Shown here in pieces: positions 41,839 through 50,747 of a stretch of 64,000 bases of DNA. Under the pieces are notes generated by a model. The model was not told the origin of the DNA. It saw only the letters and a list, made by a program, of their open reading frames with translations, and made no database searches. The position numbers were made by a program, and so were the translations under genes. The stretch lies in assembly GCF_000719115.1 (NCBI RefSeq), contig NZ_JOEA01000009.1, forward strand, positions 248,001-312,000, in the 5' to 3' direction. The stretch is from Lentzea albidocapillata. Its GTDB lineage: Bacteria > Actinomycetota > Actinomycetes > Mycobacteriales > Pseudonocardiaceae. Numbering within the stretch: position 1 is the first letter of the stretch; each line of letters begins with the position of its first letter.

Positions 41839-43212
41839 ATGGCGACCACTTCCGGACTGTGCAAAATCCGTGTCCGGGCCCCCTCCACCTGCTTCGAGCT
41901 GGCAGTGCCGGTGGACATCCCGCTGATCGACCTGATGCCGACGATCCTCGGCTATGCCGGCCAGGATCTGGGCGAGAAGGGACTGGAGCACGACGGCTGG
42001 ATCCTGCAGCGGCTGGGGGAGATCCCGCTCGACCAGGACGCCACCGCCGACGCGCTGAAGCTGCGCGACGGTGAGACGCTGCACCTGCTGCCCGGCCGGG
42101 AACAGCTTCCGCCCGTGCACTTCGACGACATCGTCGACGGCCTGTCCACCGAGGCGCGGGCCCGGCCCGACTCGTGGAGCCCGGACGCCACCCGGTGGAC
42201 GATGCTCGGCTGCGTCCTCGCGATCGCGCTGTTCGGCTTCGGGTTGCTGGCCTCCGCGATGAACACGTGGCCGACGCTGCTCGCCGCCGCTCTGGCGGCG
42301 TTCTTCCTCCTGGTGTGCGCGGCCACCGCGGCCCGCGCAATGGGTGACACGGTGGCGGCGCTCGCGCTGGCGCTGGCGGCGGTGCCCTTCGTCGGGCTGG
42401 CCGGGTTCATCGTCCCCAGCGGACCCGAGGGGCCGGTGCTGACAGGCGCGCGCGTGCTCGCGGCCTGCGTGGCGGGCGCGGGCGCCGGCGCGCTCGGACT
42501 GGCCGCGGTGGCGGGTGCGGCACCGGTGTTCGTCTCCGTCGCGACCTTCGGGTTGCTGTGTGCCTCCGGTGCGCTGGTGATGATGCTCAGCGGCGCGAGC
42601 GCCGCCGGCTCGGCGACGATCATCGCGGTGGTCGCCGTGCTGGTCGGCGCGTTCGTGCCGCGGATCGCCTTCCGGCTCGCCGGACTGCGACTGCCCGCAC
42701 TGCCCACCACCGCGGAGGAACTGCAGGAGGACATCGAGCCACACTCCGGTGAGGAGGTCGTCGGCAGGGGAAAGGTCGCGGACGCCTACGTGACCGCCCT
42801 CTTCGCCGCGATCGGTCTCGCCTGCGCGGTCACGACCGAGCTCGTCGTGCGTGACCCGTCCTGGCAGGCCACCACCTTCGTGGCGGTGCTGAGCTGCCTG
42901 CTGCTGGTGCACGGCCGTGCGCTCGGCAGCGTGTGGCAGCGGCTGTCGGTCATCGTGCCCGGTGTGTACGGCCTGCTGCGGCTGTTGCTCGCCTGGCATC
43001 AGGAATCGCCTCGCCCGCTGGTGATGATCACCGCCCTGTTCGTGTCGGTGTCGGCGTTGATCGTGGCGCGGTGGACCTTGCCAGGGCGCAGGCTGCTGCC
43101 GCAGTGGGGCCGGCTCGCGGACATCGCGGAGAGTCTGGCGGCGCTGTCGCTGCTGCCGCTCGCGCTGTGGCTGCTGGGCGTGTTCGCGTTCATGCGCGGT
43201 ATCGGGGGCTGA
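41839..43212 (+). CDS. eccD: Type VII secretion membrane protein EccD
   Basis: A 457-residue protein with the EccD layout: an N-terminal ubiquitin-like domain (GLCKIRVRAPSTCFELAV, then GYAGQDLGEKGLEHDGW) of about 90 residues and about eleven membrane helices after it, ending LPLALWLLGVFAFMRG. EccD forms the main membrane channel scaffold of the ESX complex. ATG 41839 is chosen because GAAGG lies eight bases upstream and the domain starts there. The eccB start follows two bases after the stop, so they are co-transcribed. Confidence 0.94.
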   Translation: MATTSGLCKIRVRAPSTCFELAVPVDIPLIDLMPTILGYAGQDLGEKGLEHDGWILQRLGEIPLDQDATADALKLRDGETLHLLPGREQLPPVHFDDIVDGLSTEARARPDSWSPDATRWTMLGCVLAIALFGFGLLASAMNTWPTLLAAALAAFFLLVCAATAARAMGDTVAALALALAAVPFVGLAGFIVPSGPEGPVLTGARVLAACVAGAGAGALGLAAVAGAAPVFVSVATFGLLCASGALVMMLSGASAAGSATIIAVVAVLVGAFVPRIAFRLAGLRLPALPTTAEELQEDIEPHSGEEVVGRGKVADAYVTALFAAIGLACAVTTELVVRDPSWQATTFVAVLSCLLLVHGRALGSVWQRLSVIVPGVYGLLRLLLAWHQESPRPLVMITALFVSVSALIVARWTLPGRRLLPQWGRLADIAESLAALSLLPLALWLLGVFAFMRGIGG

Positions 43213-43214
43213 GC

Positions 43215-44621
43215 GTGAACTCGAAGACCGACCAGGTCCATGCACACCGGTTCATGCTGGGCAGGCTGACCTCCGCACTGCTGCGCATCGATCCCGACGC
43301 TCCGGAGAGCCCGCTGCACCGGACCTACCGGGGAAGCACCATCGGCGGCATCATCGCCACGGTCGTCTGCCTCGTTCTGCTGCTGTTCGGCCTCATCTCG
43401 CCGGGCGGGAACAAGTCCTGGAAGGTCGAGGGCGCGCTGGTCGTGGCCGACTCCTCCGGGGCGCGGTTCCTGTACGCGGGCGGCAAGCTGCTGCCGGTGC
43501 TGAACTTCGCGTCGGCCAAGCTCGTCGCGGGCAACCAGCTGGTCGTGAAGCACGTCGCGGACAAGTCACTGCGCGACGTGCCGCGCGGCGACCCGCTGGG
43601 CATCATCGGCGCGCCGGACGCGCTGCCCGCGCTGGGTTCCGACCCCTGGCAGGTGTGCGCGTCCGTCAGCCGTGACCAGCCCGGGCAGACCGAGCTGAGC
43701 ATCGGTGGTGGCAACGCGCGGCCTCTCGGCGACGACGAAGCGGTCGTGGTGGTTACTCCGGACGGTACGAGTTCCTTGCTGTGGCGTGGTAAACGTCATC
43801 GGGTGGCGGCGGACCACGGCGCACTCGACGCGCTGGACGGCGTGCCGCAGCCTGTGCGGGCGCCCGCGGCGCTGCTGGACTCGCTGCCCTCGGGGCCGGA
43901 CTTCGCGCCGATGACGATCGCCGGGCTGGGCTCTCCGGGACCTCGCCTCGGCTCGGTGGACTCGAAGGTCGGCAGGCTCTACACGGTGCCCGGTGAACCG
44001 TCGCAGCGCTACGTCCTCACCACCTCGGGACTCACTCCGGTCTCCGAGCTCGACGCACGGCTGCTGACCGCGGATCCACGGCTCCGCTCCGCCGCCTACG
44101 CGGGTGGCGAGGTCACGGTGACCGAGCTGCCCGGCCGGGTGGTCGGCGAGCACCTGTCCAGGACCGAAGCGCCCCCACCGGTGAAACCGCCCCGCGCCCT
44201 GACCCTCCACAGTGGACAGGGACTGTGTGCTGTCGCCCTGCCGGCCGGCGACACGCCGCGCACGCAGGTCGCGTTGACGAGTCAGGTTTCCGAGGCAGGG
44301 CGGCCGCCGTTCAGCCAGCCCGGTGTCGCGGCGCCGTGTACGAAGGTCGACCGGATCGCGGTGAGGCCAGGCTCCGGCGCACTCGTCAAGGCCACCTCCG
44401 CGTCCGGCAGGGTGGGCGACGCCCTGTACCTCGTGACCGACACGGGCGTGAAGTACCCGGTGCCACCAGAGGGCGCCAAGGCGCTCGGGTTCGAATCCGC
44501 CGTCTCGATTGGGCTGCCCACGAGCCTGCTCGCGTTGCTTCCGACCGGGGCGCCGCTAGACCCGTTGTCGCTGCGCGACGGGGGCGCGGTGCTTCCGGCG
44601 GCGGCTCCGTGCGGAGCATGA
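43215..44621 (+). CDS. eccB: Type VII secretion protein EccB
   Basis: A 468-residue EccB: a cytoplasmic start with the typical TDQVHAHRFMLGRLTSAL, one membrane helix (TIGGIIATVVCLVLLLFG, about residues 42-60), and a large extracytoplasmic part with the family repeats, a conserved Cys pair (WQVCASV and GLCAVAL/APCTKVD) and PGSGALVKAT near the end. EccB forms the outer-facing part of the ESX membrane complex. GTG 43215 follows the eccD stop directly. Substrate genes begin 130 bases downstream. Confidence 0.94.
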   Translation: MNSKTDQVHAHRFMLGRLTSALLRIDPDAPESPLHRTYRGSTIGGIIATVVCLVLLLFGLISPGGNKSWKVEGALVVADSSGARFLYAGGKLLPVLNFASAKLVAGNQLVVKHVADKSLRDVPRGDPLGIIGAPDALPALGSDPWQVCASVSRDQPGQTELSIGGGNARPLGDDEAVVVVTPDGTSSLLWRGKRHRVAADHGALDALDGVPQPVRAPAALLDSLPSGPDFAPMTIAGLGSPGPRLGSVDSKVGRLYTVPGEPSQRYVLTTSGLTPVSELDARLLTADPRLRSAAYAGGEVTVTELPGRVVGEHLSRTEAPPPVKPPRALTLHSGQGLCAVALPAGDTPRTQVALTSQVSEAGRPPFSQPGVAAPCTKVDRIAVRPGSGALVKATSASGRVGDALYLVTDTGVKYPVPPEGAKALGFESAVSIGLPTSLLALLPTGAPLDPLSLRDGGAVLPAAAPCGA

Positions 44622-44751
44622 CCGGCGGAATCGGCGGCCAATCCTGCCGGTGGTTCCGCATGGTCCAGGCGGCTCCGCGTTGGTGTCCTGTCCCCCGTCG
44701 CTTCGCGTCGGGCACGGTTCCGCCCCACCAACCGGAAAGGATTTACCGCCG

Positions 44752-45099
44752 ATGAGTGCACCGCTCATTCCGAGGATCCAGAAGACCGATACCGGGATGA
44801 ACTCCGGTATCGCGGCCATCGACAACTCGCTGATCGACTGCGAGAAGATCCGCCTGAAGGCGGAGGCCCTCCGTAGCCAGCTGACCGGTGAGTGGACGGG
44901 CGCCGCGGGTGCCACGTTCAACCGCAAGCTCGACGAGTGGACGCAGAACTACTACCTCCTCCTCCAGGAGCTCGGGAAGATCAAGGACCTGGTACAGGTC
45001 AGCAACGCCGAGATGAACACGACCGAGGACGACGCGGGAATTCTCGCGCTGAACTCGTTCGGTGACGTGAGCGACGGCGTCTACAACCGCCTCACCTGA
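44752..45099 (+). CDS. WXG100-family type VII substrate
   Basis: A 115-residue helical hairpin protein of the ESAT-6/CFP-10 family. The turn motif is GEWTGAAGATF (WTG) between two helices, and a C-terminal helix includes NAEMNTTEDDAG, with a YxxxD/E-like export signal not clearly present. GGAAAGG precedes ATG 44752. It is the first of two small WXG100 genes, 33 bases apart, that probably pair as a heterodimer and are exported through the EccC machinery. Confidence 0.88.
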   Translation: MSAPLIPRIQKTDTGMNSGIAAIDNSLIDCEKIRLKAEALRSQLTGEWTGAAGATFNRKLDEWTQNYYLLLQELGKIKDLVQVSNAEMNTTEDDAGILALNSFGDVSDGVYNRLT

Positions 45100-45132
45100 C
45101 CAGCCAACCCCTGGACACGAAGGAGAACGATC

Positions 45133-45435
45133 ATGGGGCAGCCCATCGACGGCTACTCGGTCAGCGGCAACATCCCGCACCTGGCCGACCAGATGAAGCA
45201 GTACACGAACGAACTCCAGAACGAGCTGGACACGCTGATGGTGCAGCTCAAGCCGATGCGGGACTCGTGGATCGGTTCGGGCTCCAACGCCTACGACGTC
45301 TGCCAGCAGAACTGGAACGGCATCCTCGCGAGGATGGCGGGAAGTTTCAGCAAGGCCGGGCTGACGATGACCATGGCCTACGACAACTACAACCGCACTG
45401 ACCAGGGCATCATGCACAAGTTCGGCGGGGTGTAG
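45133..45435 (+). CDS. WXG100-family type VII substrate
   Basis: A 100-residue ESAT-6-like protein. The WXG turn is DSWIGSGSNAYDVCQQNW between two amphipathic helices, and the C-terminal helix ends MAYDNYNRTDQGI, where a YxxxD/E-type export signal (YNRTD) can be seen. It lies 33 bases after the first WXG100 gene and is probably its partner. AAGGAG precedes ATG 45133. Confidence 0.92.
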   Translation: MGQPIDGYSVSGNIPHLADQMKQYTNELQNELDTLMVQLKPMRDSWIGSGSNAYDVCQQNWNGILARMAGSFSKAGLTMTMAYDNYNRTDQGIMHKFGGV

Positions 45436-45468
45436 TTCCGCGCCGCCCTCACGGAAAGGAGTACGGGC

Positions 45469-45921
45469 GTGGCGGGAGACGACCCCCGCAGCGGTGACAT
45501 CAAGGTCACCCCTGCGTTTCTCAAGTCGTTCCAGACCGGCTACCTGGATCCGTTTCTCAACACTTTGGACACGGACCCGAACATTCTCGAACTGGGCCAG
45601 ACGACTTCCAGCGCGCCCGGCAAGCGCCGGTTGCTCGCCGGCAACGAGAAGATGTTCGAGGCGGCCAGGTTGCTGGTCGAGAAGTACGAGGCTCCCGGTA
45701 AGGGCACGGCGCCCACGTTGTACGCCCAGATCGACTCGATGCGGACCTACCTCCGTGATCTGCGCGGCAGGATCGACCAGGTCGTGCGTGATGTGGAGAA
45801 CAACGAGTACGAGAACGTCAAGCTCACCACCGAGCTGAGCGTGGAGCAGGTCAACGCGATCTTCAGCCCGGCCGCGGCCCCGCCTCCCGTCGCTCCGCCG
45901 CCGCCCCCGGCCGCGGGCTGA
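45469..45921 (+). CDS. Small helical type VII-associated protein
   Basis: A 150-residue protein with no family recognised. Its middle is helical and charged (RTYLRDLRGRIDQVVRDVEN), and it ends in a Pro/Ala tail (PAAAPPPVAPPPPPAAG). It starts at GTG 45469 after GGAAAGGAG, in the same run as the WXG100 genes, and ends six bases before the next large gene. From its place and Pro-rich tail it may be a substrate or chaperone of the secretion system. Confidence 0.8.
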   Translation: MAGDDPRSGDIKVTPAFLKSFQTGYLDPFLNTLDTDPNILELGQTTSSAPGKRRLLAGNEKMFEAARLLVEKYEAPGKGTAPTLYAQIDSMRTYLRDLRGRIDQVVRDVENNEYENVKLTTELSVEQVNAIFSPAAAPPPVAPPPPPAAG

Positions 45922-45927
45922 CCCGCG

Positions 45928-48030
45928 ATGACCGACCCAGCCCTGAGCAACGCGACCTGGGAGCAGGCTCTCAACTACTTCCAGGACGGCGACGTCGCCA
46001 AGCCCGTGCCCGACCGCAGCGCCCTCATGGGAACGAAGTGGCTCAAGTGGGATGTCTGGGGCTCCGCGCAGGGTGGCAAGTCACCCGAGGGCTGGGACTG
46101 GACCATTCGCTCGGAGACGAACTGGGTGGTCTACTGGGCGGTGGCGAGCGCCGACTACGGCGGGCTCGACAAACCGATGAACGAGTTCTACGGCCCGATG
46201 CGAGTGATCATCGAGTCGTTGCTCAACGGCAGCAACCCGGTCGCGCAGCCCTGGACCTTCGACAGGGCGCACAACGCGTTGAACGGCACCAAGGACATCC
46301 TCGCCCAGCAGGCGCTGAGCCTGAAGCTCTGGCAGGACAAGGTCGGCAACAAGGGAGACGACTTCCAGGGCGCCGGTGCAGGGGCGTTCTGGAAGGTCCT
46401 CGACGGACTGATCGACAAGTGCGAGAGCTGCGTGCGCCAGCTCGGCGTCCGCGACGGCCACGCGTGGAACGCGCTGGTCGACGCCAAGGGCAAGTCCGAC
46501 GACAAGGCCACCGCACTCGACGAGGGCCGGGCCGGTCTCCAGTGGGCGATCAGCACGCTCGCGCAGGCCTACCGGGACTGGCTGCAACCCACGAGCCTGA
46601 CCGGGTACAGCCTGACGCACTTCGGCGATGTGAGCGGGCCGGACGTTCAGCTCGCCTGGCCCGGCGCCGCGTTGCAGGCCGTGTTCGGCAGCGCCGGATT
46701 CAAGGCCGATCTAGAGACCAGCGGGCGGTCCCAGTGGAGTGGGGGCGAGCACTACGCGAAGAGCAGGAGTGGCGCCGTCGACGCCAGGAGCCAGAGGTTC
46801 TGGGACCGGATCGAGGAAGCCGCCAAGAACCTCTGGCAGGACCACATGTCCAAGATCCTGGACACGGCGGCTGCCAAGGTGGTCCAGCAGCTCGACCCGA
46901 ACTACCGGACCGCGTCGACGTACCTGCCGACGATCATCGCGCCGACGCCCAAGGTCGACCTCGCCCCGAAGCCGCCGCCGGGTCCCCCTGGTCCGCCGGT
47001 GCCGCCGCCCCCCGTACCGCCGCCGGGTTCGCCTGGCGGGCCGAAAGGTCCGCCGTCACTAGGCGGTGGTGGTGGCGGTGGTGGCGGGCAGGGTGGTCCG
47101 AAGCCACCCACGCTCGGTGGGGACGGCGGTCCCAAGGGTCCCAACGGTTCCAATGGCCCGAACGGTCCCAACGGGCCCAACGGTCCGCTGGTGCCGAACC
47201 TGCCGAACCCACCCGGTGGCCCCAACGGCTCCACCGGGCCGGGTCCGCTGAACCCCAACTCCCAGCTCAAGGTTCCGACCGGGTCGCACGTCGGTCCGGA
47301 CGGTGTGGTGCGCGGCCCCGACGGCAAGCCGCTGCTCGACCGCAACGGCAGGCAGATGGTCGTGCCGCCAGGGTCCAGGGTGGGCCCGGACGGGGACATC
47401 CTCGGCCCGAAGGGCGAGAAGCTCACCGAGAAGGACCGCCTGCAGAGGCCGGAGGTGGTCGGCGGCCAGAACGGTGAGAGTGAGCTGGACAAGTACCTGA
47501 AGTCTCTGCGCGGCAACAACAGTCCGACGATGCCGACGTTGCTGAACAACAACCTCGCGCCGCCGCCGAGCCTTCAGCTCGGAGGGTCGGGCAGCGGCGT
47601 GTCGACCGTCCCCGGCGTGACCGGGCTCAACGGGCCGAGCGGGCAGGACGCCCCGGTGCCTCCGCCGAAGACGGTCACCACCGAGGGCGGTCCCTCGCTG
47701 ATGAAGAACCAGTCGGGGAACGGCGGCACGCCGAACGGGATGGGCGGTGTGCCGTTCTACCCGCCGATGGCAGGCGGGGCGGGCGCGGGCGGCGCGCAGG
47801 GCGAGAACAAGGGCGAGCGGGACCGGACGACGTGGCTCGCCGAGGACGAGGAGACCTGGGGCACCGACCCCAAGCTGCCGCCGTCGGTGCTCGGCGCCCG
47901 CCGGCGCCGGCCACGGGTGACCCAGAACTCGGGCTCCAGCGCCCGCAACCATGGACAGGGAGGAAACGATGGCCGACTGGCTGGCGGATCAACTGCACCA
48001 GACCATGGCCGCGTTGAGGGATCAGCGTGA
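45928..48030 (+). CDS. Large Pro/Gly-rich type VII-associated protein (copy 1)
   Basis: A 700-residue protein. Residues 1-330 are helical with WEQALNYFQDGD at the start and KVGNKGDDFQGAGAGAFWKV in the middle, which looks like a WXG100-type hairpin. From about 345 it is dominated by Pro and Gly, then NGPNGP runs, then VGPDGVVRGPDGKPLLDRNG and GSRVGPDGDILGPKGEK repeats. It ends with GVPFYPPMAGG, GENKGERDRTTWLAEDEETW and a basic tail. A second protein at 48385 has the same order and same end motifs. No enzyme domain is seen; it is likely exported or linked to the ESX complex. Its 3' end overlaps the next gene by 62 bases. Confidence 0.85.
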   Translation: MTDPALSNATWEQALNYFQDGDVAKPVPDRSALMGTKWLKWDVWGSAQGGKSPEGWDWTIRSETNWVVYWAVASADYGGLDKPMNEFYGPMRVIIESLLNGSNPVAQPWTFDRAHNALNGTKDILAQQALSLKLWQDKVGNKGDDFQGAGAGAFWKVLDGLIDKCESCVRQLGVRDGHAWNALVDAKGKSDDKATALDEGRAGLQWAISTLAQAYRDWLQPTSLTGYSLTHFGDVSGPDVQLAWPGAALQAVFGSAGFKADLETSGRSQWSGGEHYAKSRSGAVDARSQRFWDRIEEAAKNLWQDHMSKILDTAAAKVVQQLDPNYRTASTYLPTIIAPTPKVDLAPKPPPGPPGPPVPPPPVPPPGSPGGPKGPPSLGGGGGGGGGQGGPKPPTLGGDGGPKGPNGSNGPNGPNGPNGPLVPNLPNPPGGPNGSTGPGPLNPNSQLKVPTGSHVGPDGVVRGPDGKPLLDRNGRQMVVPPGSRVGPDGDILGPKGEKLTEKDRLQRPEVVGGQNGESELDKYLKSLRGNNSPTMPTLLNNNLAPPPSLQLGGSGSGVSTVPGVTGLNGPSGQDAPVPPPKTVTTEGGPSLMKNQSGNGGTPNGMGGVPFYPPMAGGAGAGGAQGENKGERDRTTWLAEDEETWGTDPKLPPSVLGARRRRPRVTQNSGSSARNHGQGGNDGRLAGGSTAPDHGRVEGSA
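47116..47189 (+). repeat. Asn-Gly-Pro low-complexity repeat
   Basis: In-frame runs of AAC-GGN-CCN type triplets encode NGPNGPNGP within the large protein. A shorter, similar tract lies at 49480-49530 in its paralogue. These are coding low-complexity repeats. Confidence 0.7.
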
Positions 48031-48379
48031 GCGGATCGACGCGGCGAAGGCCGAGCTTGAGGCGCGGACCGCTTCGGTGACATCCGCGGACCACATGGTC
48101 ACCGTGACCATGAACGCGCAGAACGCCGTGGTGGGCCTGAAGTTCAACACCACGAAGTACCGCTCCATGCCGCCGGACCAACTCGCCCGGACGCTGATCG
48201 ACGTGCTCGGTCAGGCCCGGCAGGAGATGACGGACGCGGCGGTCGAGGTCTTCGGCCCGCTGATGGACCAGCGGGTCGACCTGCGTGCGGCCATGGCGGG
48301 CAACACCGAGGTGGACGCGGCGTTCGCGTCGATCTGGGACGAGGCGCCCACTGACGTCTTCGGCCGCGGGAAGGACTGA
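47969..48379 (+). CDS. YbaB/EbfC-like small protein
   Basis: A 136-residue protein of the YbaB/EbfC type: a long N-terminal helix (LADQLHQTMAALRDQRERID), central strands TSADHMVTVTMNAQNAVVGL, and a C-terminal helix region. YbaB proteins are dimeric nucleoid-associated proteins, but YbaB-like genes occur in many ESX loci, where they are thought to serve the secretion system. ATG 47969 has GGGAGGAAA upstream and lies inside the 3' end of the preceding gene, suggesting coupled translation. It ends five bases before the second large-protein gene. Confidence 0.85.
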   Translation: MADWLADQLHQTMAALRDQRERIDAAKAELEARTASVTSADHMVTVTMNAQNAVVGLKFNTTKYRSMPPDQLARTLIDVLGQARQEMTDAAVEVFGPLMDQRVDLRAAMAGNTEVDAAFASIWDEAPTDVFGRGKD

Positions 48380-48384
48380 CCTCG

Positions 48385-50373
48385 ATGACGGACCCCGGCA
48401 CGCCTCCCCCCGGCACCGTGGGCGGTCCGGACACGCGGACCTGGAGGTGGGAGCAGGCGCTCAACATCTTCAGCGACGACGGGACCTTCCCCATCACGCC
48501 GGCGCGGGAGACGGTCACCGCGCCGGTGTGGCTGAAGTGGGAGGCCAAGAAGGAGGTGAACGACCAGGGCACCAGGGGTCTGCTCAGCGCGGCCTACCAG
48601 ACGAACTACGGGTACTGGTACGCCGAGGCCAGTGTGACCCCGGAGGTGGAGAGCGCGCTGACGCCGTTCGTGGTGAACGCCAACAAGATTCTCAACGGGG
48701 CGCTCGGCGACACCCTCACGACGGTGAAGCGGACGACCTTCGACACCGCGGCCACCACCCTGCGCGACGCCGCCGCCGTGCTGACCGCGCAGGTCGAGCC
48801 GCTGCAGACGTGGCGGCAGAAGGTCGGCCACGAGGGCAACGACTTCCAGGGCAGAGGGGCGGACGCGTTCGGGAACGTGCTGAACGGCCTCGGCCACCGG
48901 TGCCGGAACCTGGTGGAGCAGATGAGCCGTGAGCGCACGTCGTGGGACGCGCTCGTCGAGGTGAGGGACTTCGTGGCCAGATACGCCCTCCAACTCCAGC
49001 AGGGGTGGCTGCAGTGGCAGAGCGGGGAGAGGCGGTCCTACGACACGGGGATGGGTTTCCAGGTCCACGCCGCCGGTTCCGATCTCATCTGGCCCGCGGG
49101 CGTGCTCGCGGCGATCTGGCAGTCACCCGAACTCGTCGCGGACATCAAGAAGGGTGCGCCCACCACCACGACCGAGTACATGGACAACCAGCCGCGCTAC
49201 CCCGTCAGCACGATTCTCGGCGGCAAGCTGGATCAGGCAGGTCCGTGGCTGAAGCTGGAGACGGCGGCGAAGAAGGTCTGGGCCGACCACATGGTGAACC
49301 ACCTGGACGGATACTCGGCCGGCTCGGTGGGCATGCTGACCGCTGCCTACGACGTGGCCGGCAGGTACCTGCCGCAGATCCAGGCGCCGACACCCTTCAC
49401 ACTTCCCGGTTCCGGCGGCGGCCCCGGCCCCGGTTCCGGCGGCGCCGGAGGCGGCGGAGGCGACGGATCCGGTTCGGGCGGTCCGAACGGACCGAACGGA
49501 TCCGGCGGGCCGAATGGTCCAGATGGCAACAACTCCAGCCTGGGCGGCCCACCGCCTCCGCCCACGGTCATCACGAATCCCAACGGCCCGCCCGGTCCCG
49601 GCATCGGTGGATCGAACGCGTCACTGAAGGTACCCAGCGGGTCCTACGTCGGTCCGAACGGTGTCGTGCTCGGACCGAACGGGAAACCGGTGCTGGGCGC
49701 CAACGGCAAGCCGATCATCGTGCCCAAGGGCTCGCGGGTGAACTCGAACGGCGAGATCGTGGGCCCGAAGGGCGGCGCGATCCTCGACCAGAAAGACCGC
49801 CTCCGTGCGCCCTACGGCCCGCCGACGGTCGAGAGCAACGGTCAGTCGGCGCTGGAGCGCCATCTCAGCTCGCTGCGGCGCACGCCTGCGCCGGTGCCGC
49901 CGCCGAGCACCTCGTTGCCCATGACCGTGTCCAGGTTCGACCCGCTCGCGAACCTCTTCTCCGGGCCAGGTTCCTTCGGCGGCAGCCACGTCAGCGTGTC
50001 GTCGAACCTGCCCCCGTCGTTCGCCGCACCGCCGGGAACGACGCCGCCGCCTTCGGTGACGGGCGGACCTCCGTCCACCGGTGGTCCCAAAGGGACGGTC
50101 GGCGGCGGTGGCGTGCCGTTCTATCCGCCCATGGCGGGAGGCATGGGCGGAGCACAGGGCGAGAACAAGGGCGAGCGGGACCGGTCGACCTGGCTCGCCG
50201 AGGACGAGAAGACGTGGGGCACCGACCCGGAGGTCGCACCGGGTGTGCTGGGCCGCCGCAGGCGAAAGGCGACCAGGCGATCCGCCGTCGTCGCGACGAG
50301 CGACGACACCCAACGCGACCACACGCTGGGACTCGGCGGTCAGGCGTTCGGCAACAGTGCCACCACGGGATGA
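48385..50373 (+). CDS. Large Pro/Gly-rich type VII-associated protein (copy 2)
   Basis: A 662-residue paralogue of the protein at 45928. It has WRWEQALNIFSDDG near the start, KVGHEGNDFQGRGADAFGNV in the helical half, a Gly/Pro/Asn linker, GSYVGPNGVVLGPNGKPVLG repeats, and the same end (GVPFYPPMAGG, GENKGERDRSTWLAEDEKTW, basic tail). The strict keeping of the last motif in both copies suggests a recognition or anchoring signal. The gene follows the YbaB-like gene and precedes a small helical protein gene by 11 bases. Confidence 0.85.
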   Translation: MTDPGTPPPGTVGGPDTRTWRWEQALNIFSDDGTFPITPARETVTAPVWLKWEAKKEVNDQGTRGLLSAAYQTNYGYWYAEASVTPEVESALTPFVVNANKILNGALGDTLTTVKRTTFDTAATTLRDAAAVLTAQVEPLQTWRQKVGHEGNDFQGRGADAFGNVLNGLGHRCRNLVEQMSRERTSWDALVEVRDFVARYALQLQQGWLQWQSGERRSYDTGMGFQVHAAGSDLIWPAGVLAAIWQSPELVADIKKGAPTTTTEYMDNQPRYPVSTILGGKLDQAGPWLKLETAAKKVWADHMVNHLDGYSAGSVGMLTAAYDVAGRYLPQIQAPTPFTLPGSGGGPGPGSGGAGGGGGDGSGSGGPNGPNGSGGPNGPDGNNSSLGGPPPPPTVITNPNGPPGPGIGGSNASLKVPSGSYVGPNGVVLGPNGKPVLGANGKPIIVPKGSRVNSNGEIVGPKGGAILDQKDRLRAPYGPPTVESNGQSALERHLSSLRRTPAPVPPPSTSLPMTVSRFDPLANLFSGPGSFGGSHVSVSSNLPPSFAAPPGTTPPPSVTGGPPSTGGPKGTVGGGGVPFYPPMAGGMGGAQGENKGERDRSTWLAEDEKTWGTDPEVAPGVLGRRRRKATRRSAVVATSDDTQRDHTLGLGGQAFGNSATTG

Positions 50374-50384
50374 GGACGGAAACC

Positions 50385-50705
50385 ATGAGCAAGTCGTTCA
50401 GCGCCGATCCGAACGGCATCGCCGCGGTCGGCCAGGGGTTCGCGGAGATCGAGGCGTACTTCGGCACGATCTGCGAGGGCGGCCAGGACCGGATCGCCCT
50501 GCTGCTCGAGGCCTGCGGTGACGACGACGACGGCCAGAAGATCAAAGAGAACCTCCACGACCCGGCGTTCAAGATCGAAGGCGCGTTCACCTCGATCAAC
50601 GCGGTCGTCGGCAACCAGACCAGGGTGACCAACGGCATGAGGGACCTGCTCAACGCGATGGAGCACGACAACACCTCGAACATCAACCACGGCCTCAAGC
50701 GTTAG
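50385..50705 (+). CDS. Small helical protein, WXG100-like size
   Basis: A 106-residue all-helical protein (FSADPNGIAAVGQGFAEIEA, then KIEGAFTSINAVVGNQTRVT). The length and two-helix layout fit the WXG100 group, but no WXG turn is seen. GAGGACGG precedes ATG 50385. It lies between the second large-protein gene and a membrane-anchored protein gene and is probably part of the same operon and secretion pathway. Confidence 0.8.
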   Translation: MSKSFSADPNGIAAVGQGFAEIEAYFGTICEGGQDRIALLLEACGDDDDGQKIKENLHDPAFKIEGAFTSINAVVGNQTRVTNGMRDLLNAMEHDNTSNINHGLKR

Positions 50706-50747
50706 CGATCGTCCAGACCTGGGCAAGCAGAGAAAGTTGGGAACACC

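Noticed and set aside
47116..47189. Repeated AACGGTCCC-type units considered as a possible repeat array
   Set aside because: They keep the reading frame, encode Asn-Gly-Pro, and lack the spacer and repeat form of CRISPR.
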